DNA of 5,816 nucleotides from an uncultured Lachnoclostridium sp. (GTDB lineage: Bacteria; Bacillota; Clostridia; Lachnospirales; Lachnospiraceae), in the NCBI GenBank assembly GCA_958425285.1, contig CATZVV010000129.1, forward strand, positions 1 to 5,816, written 5' to 3'. A program made the translations under genes and the position numbers. Within the stretch, counting starts at the first letter, position 1. Each line of letters opens with the position of its first letter. Below the pieces are notes generated by a model that was not told where the DNA came from, searched no databases, and was given only the letters and a program-made list of their open reading frames with translations. This document shows positions 4,976 through 5,816 of the stretch, one piece after another.

Positions 4976-5816
4976 CAGCCGGTACATAAAACGATCACTT
5001 AAATTTGTATATACTTCGAGAGTATCGTCTGCTTCTGGTCTGGAAGAGTAAATCCCAAAACTGGCATCTACTTTATAATAATTTTTCATCTTCTTATTTG
5101 TGTGTATTAAATTTTCCTGAAAATCCCGTACAAACCTCTTAGCCTGTTCATATCCATCATTTTTACAAATACCAAATATATTAAATTCATCACCACCGAC
5201 ACGAGCGCACACTTCCCCATGTTTAGCCGCCACACTAATGGATTCTGCCACCATACGAAGTGCTATATCTCCCTGTGCATGCCCATACGTATCATTAATT
5301 CTCTTTAACCCATCTAAATCCATAGCAAGTGCATACACATTAAGACCATGCGACTTTGCTTTCTTTAGCAATTCATCTCCATATTTATCAAATCCACGAC
5401 GGTTAAATAGACCAGTCAGAACATCTCTAACGTACATATCCTCTAAATCATCAATCAGATGCTGCATTTTCCTTCTTGTAAATATATCTTCAATAGCATT
5501 CCCTAAATTCACCATCCAATTCTGATAGACCCGAGAATAACTCTTATAATCATAAAAACTAATTGCCGTATATCCAAAACACCGCTTTTTAAAATGCAAC
5601 GGTAAAAAGTAATAATTCTGACACTCATCTCCTGTAATATTTTCTGGCAAAAGCTCCTTTTTCTGGAAAAAAATATCTTTTGCTTCAACGGGCTTTCCAT
5701 TCCATTTACTCATATATAAACGCATACGTTCCGTATATTCATTAACTTCTTTTTCTTGATTTTCATGTACACCTTCACATAAGCAAAGATGAAACGCCTT
5801 ATAATCTCCCAATGCA
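4946..5816 (-). CDS. GGDEF-domain diguanylate cyclase, C-terminal 289 residues (cut by right edge)
   Basis: The GGDEF domain makes cyclic di-GMP from two GTP. Numbering from the TTG at 5812 as residue 1, it spans about 120-285. DVLTGLFNRRGF (130-141) opens the domain. DLDGLKRINDTYGH (165-178) carries metal-binding D165, and an intact GGDEF is at 206-210. SFGIYSS (251-257) and MYRLKEKRK (276-284) close it. The position of the allosteric RxxD inhibitory site reads KHGE (197-200), so product feedback is probably lost or altered. Residues 1-118 are not a family I can name; 67-87 has the feel of a small GAF-like sheet, and 106-126 could form a connecting helix. The frame is open to the right edge and TTG 5812 has no convincing ribosome site, so the true start and any sensor domain are outside. 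It converges on thiN with no intergenic base. GGDEF assignment is secure; the signal sensed is unknown. Confidence 0.9.
   Translation of the reverse strand, partial: ALGDYKAFHLCLCEGVHENQEKEVNEYTERMRLYMSKWNGKPVEAKDIFFQKKELLPENITGDECQNYYFLPLHFKKRCFGYTAISFYDYKSYSRVYQNWMVNLGNAIEDIFTRRKMQHLIDDLEDMYVRDVLTGLFNRRGFDKYGDELLKKAKSHGLNVYALAMDLDGLKRINDTYGHAQGDIALRMVAESISVAAKHGEVCARVGGDEFNIFGICKNDGYEQAKRFVRDFQENLIHTNKKMKNYYKVDASFGIYSSRPEADDTLEVYTNLSDRFMYRLKEKRKTNCD

Noticed and set aside
5238..5525. 95-codon plus-strand ORF inside the GGDEF gene
   Set aside because: It is antisense to the conserved diguanylate cyclase domain and has no recognisable motif.
1..5816. Mobile element, CRISPR array, tRNA/rRNA or defence island
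   Set aside because: No transposase or integrase, spaced direct repeats or structural RNA were seen; the long genes are all core metabolism or signalling genes.

Overview
The window looks like chromosomal DNA from a low-to-moderate GC, Gram-positive Firmicute, most likely a clostridial anaerobe near the Lachnospiraceae. The evidence is the hprK - ROK glucokinase - murB - rapZ gene order, the AT-rich codon use, the strong GGAGG-type ribosome binding sites, and an Mrp protein with a short cysteine-rich N-terminus. The family-level placement is inference from gene order and protein style; no marker RNA is present.

The left half (1-3197, minus strand) is a compact operon read right to left: hprK (HPr kinase/phosphorylase), a ROK-family glucokinase, murB (UDP-N-acetylenolpyruvoylglucosamine reductase) and the first 126 codons of rapZ, which runs off the left edge. 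Gaps are 30 and 9 nt, then a 4-nt ATGA overlap. The set joins carbon-catabolite control (HPr phosphorylation), sugar entry into glycolysis, peptidoglycan precursor synthesis and a RapZ/YvcJ P-loop protein. The operon would be expected to continue with yvcK and whiA outside the window.

The spacer 3198-3408 is a divergent control region. It has two candidate minus-strand promoters for hprK, one plus-strand promoter for mrp (TTGACA, 17 nt, TAAAGT), a perfect 12-bp palindrome, and a short mrp leader with two tiny ORFs.

The right half has mrp (Fe-S scaffold/carrier P-loop ATPase) and thiN (thiamine pyrophosphokinase) on the plus strand, separated by 91 nt that contain a GC-rich imperfect hairpin of unknown role. 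Facing them is a GGDEF diguanylate cyclase on the minus strand, truncated at the right edge. Its stop codon abuts that of thiN with no base between, and a hairpin plus T-tract at the junction could end the mrp-thiN transcript.

Every long coding region is a recognisable housekeeping or signalling gene. I see no mobile element, CRISPR array, tRNA, rRNA or new multi-gene system. The items most worth checking are the mrp-thiN pairing and its hairpin, the divergent control region, and the GGDEF protein with its degenerate inhibitory site.
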